Source: Paracoccaceae bacterium (GTDB lineage Bacteria > Pseudomonadota > Alphaproteobacteria > Rhodobacterales > Rhodobacteraceae). Taken from it: a stretch of 6,556 bases of DNA. The notes below the pieces were generated by a model. The model worked only from the letters and a program-made list of their open reading frames with translations. It was not told the DNA's origin and ran no database searches. A program made the position numbers and the translations under genes. Shown piece after piece: positions 5,841 to 6,556 of this stretch (position 1 is its first letter; each line of letters opens with the position of its first letter). The stretch is from assembly GCA_002401045.1 (NCBI GenBank), contig NVSA01000106.1, positions 860 through 7,415 on the forward strand, written 5' to 3'.

Positions 5841-6450
5841 TGCAATCATTGTCACGGGGACAGATACCGACATCGGCAAAACCATTTTTGCCGCAGGATT
5901 AACCCAAGCTTTGGCCGCGACCTATTGGAAACCCGTTCAAGCAGGATTGTCTGGGAAAACCGACAGCCAAGTCGTGTCACGTTTGTCTGGGCAACCCGTC
6001 CTAGCAGAAACCTACCGATTAAACCTAGCGGCATCACCACATTTAGCCGCCGAGGCTGAGGGCATAACCCTCGATCAAAACCGCTTAAAGCTACCCGATG
6101 TTACGGGACCTCTTATCATTGAAGGGGCAGGCGGGGTCATGGTGCCGCTCAACCGTGATACATTATTTTTAGATGTTTTCGCAGGTTGGAAAGCCCCCGT
6201 TATTCTATGTGCCCGCACGAAATTAGGCACAATCAATCACACCCTGCTATCATTACAAGCCTTACAAAATGCAGGCTGCCCCGTGATCGGAGTGGCCTTT
6301 ATTGGCGCAGCCGAACCAGCAGTTGAACAAACCATATGTGACTTTGGCAAGGCACGCCACCTTGGTCGCTTACCGATAATTGATCCGCTAACACCTGCAA
6401 GCTTAAAGGCAACATTTTCAAATGCATTTGATTTAGGCGCCATCTTATGA
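5833..6450 (+). CDS. bioD: Dethiobiotin synthetase BioD
   Basis: This encodes the ATP-dependent enzyme that closes the ureido ring of 7,8-diaminopelargonate with CO2 to form dethiobiotin. It has 205 residues, a little shorter than E. coli BioD (about 225). The P-loop GTDTDIGKT is at 9-17 (K16, T17). The substrate-side block WKPVQAG is at 32-38 with K33, followed by the acidic D44. SPH at 68-70, EGAGG (97-101) and LGTINHTLLS (131-140) are also family blocks. The usual Asn-rich adenine-side segment of E. coli BioD is replaced by GVAFIGAAEP (153-162), so base recognition may differ slightly. The gene begins within the last codons of bioF (8-nt overlap). GGAAAG (5819-5824) is a possible weak ribosome site. 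Its TGA overlaps the bioA ATG by 4 nt (ATGA). Confidence 0.96.
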   Translation: MSDAIIVTGTDTDIGKTIFAAGLTQALAATYWKPVQAGLSGKTDSQVVSRLSGQPVLAETYRLNLAASPHLAAEAEGITLDQNRLKLPDVTGPLIIEGAGGVMVPLNRDTLFLDVFAGWKAPVILCARTKLGTINHTLLSLQALQNAGCPVIGVAFIGAAEPAVEQTICDFGKARHLGRLPIIDPLTPASLKATFSNAFDLGAIL

Positions 6451-6556
6451 CCCCAGACGCATTTGACGCCAAACATCTGTGGCACCCCTATAGTGATGTC
6501 GAAAACCCAGGGCCGACCCACCGTGTTGCATCGGCCAAAGCTGTTCATTTGACGCT
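6447..6556 (+). CDS. bioA: N-terminus of DAPA aminotransferase BioA (cut by window edge)
   Basis: The ATG at 6447 overlaps the bioD stop (ATGA) and opens a frame that runs off the window after 36 codons. The start resembles adenosylmethionine-8-amino-7-oxononanoate aminotransferase: FDAKHLWHPYSDV (residues 6-18) corresponds to FDQRHIWHPYTSM of E. coli BioA. Y15 is therefore the counterpart of the active-site Tyr17. The enzyme uses PLP and, in most members, S-adenosylmethionine as amino donor to convert KAPA to diaminopelargonate. Tight overlap and place in the operon support the call. The catalytic lysine and the residues that distinguish SAM-using from lysine-using forms lie beyond the window. 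Confidence 0.92.
   Translation, partial: MTPDAFDAKHLWHPYSDVENPGPTHRVASAKAVHLT

Noticed and set aside
1124..5845. Long open frames on the opposite strand and in other frames inside the binding-protein, P450 and bio genes
   Set aside because: They are shadows of well-supported genes, and their translations show no recognisable domain or plausible ribosome site.

Overview
The window looks like chromosomal DNA from an alphaproteobacterium, most likely a marine member of the Rhodobacterales (roseobacter-like). This is an inference from three things: a bioB-bioF-bioD-bioA operon with overlapping genes, DNA boxes matching the consensus of BioR (the GntR-family biotin repressor of alphaproteobacteria), and a substrate-binding protein plus cytochrome P450 of proteobacterial type. 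GC content is moderate by eye. No mobile element, CRISPR array, rRNA or tRNA was seen.

Layout. (1) 3-194, plus strand: the last 63 residues of a gene that begins outside the window, not recognised. (2) 210-884, minus strand: a TetR-family regulator, convergent with the first gene. (3) 885-1017: a 133-bp divergent promoter region with two adjacent 15-bp inverted repeats, probably where the TetR protein acts. (4) 1018-2334 and 2351-3550, plus strand: a Tat-exported Leu/Ile/Val-type (Peripla_BP_6) substrate-binding protein followed 16 bp later by a cytochrome P450. These look like one transcription unit controlled by the divergent TetR. Neither transporter permease/ATPase nor P450 redox partners are in the window. 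(5) 3551-3723: a 173-bp control region with a perfect 11-bp stem-loop after the P450 gene, then three BioR-like boxes spaced exactly 41 bp apart, each containing a -10-like hexamer. (6) 3724-6556, plus strand: bioB, bioF, bioD and the start of bioA, all overlapping at their junctions and continuing past the window edge.

How the genes work together. BioF (7-keto-8-aminopelargonate synthase), BioA (DAPA aminotransferase), BioD (dethiobiotin synthetase) and BioB (biotin synthase) are the four late steps of biotin synthesis, in the order F-A-D-B. The operon is probably repressed by BioR when biotin is plentiful; no bioR gene is visible here. The TetR/binding-protein/P450 group looks like a separate inducible module for sensing, capturing and oxidising a small, probably hydrophobic or aromatic compound whose identity the sequence does not reveal. 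The most notable feature is the regularly phased three-box biotin operator.
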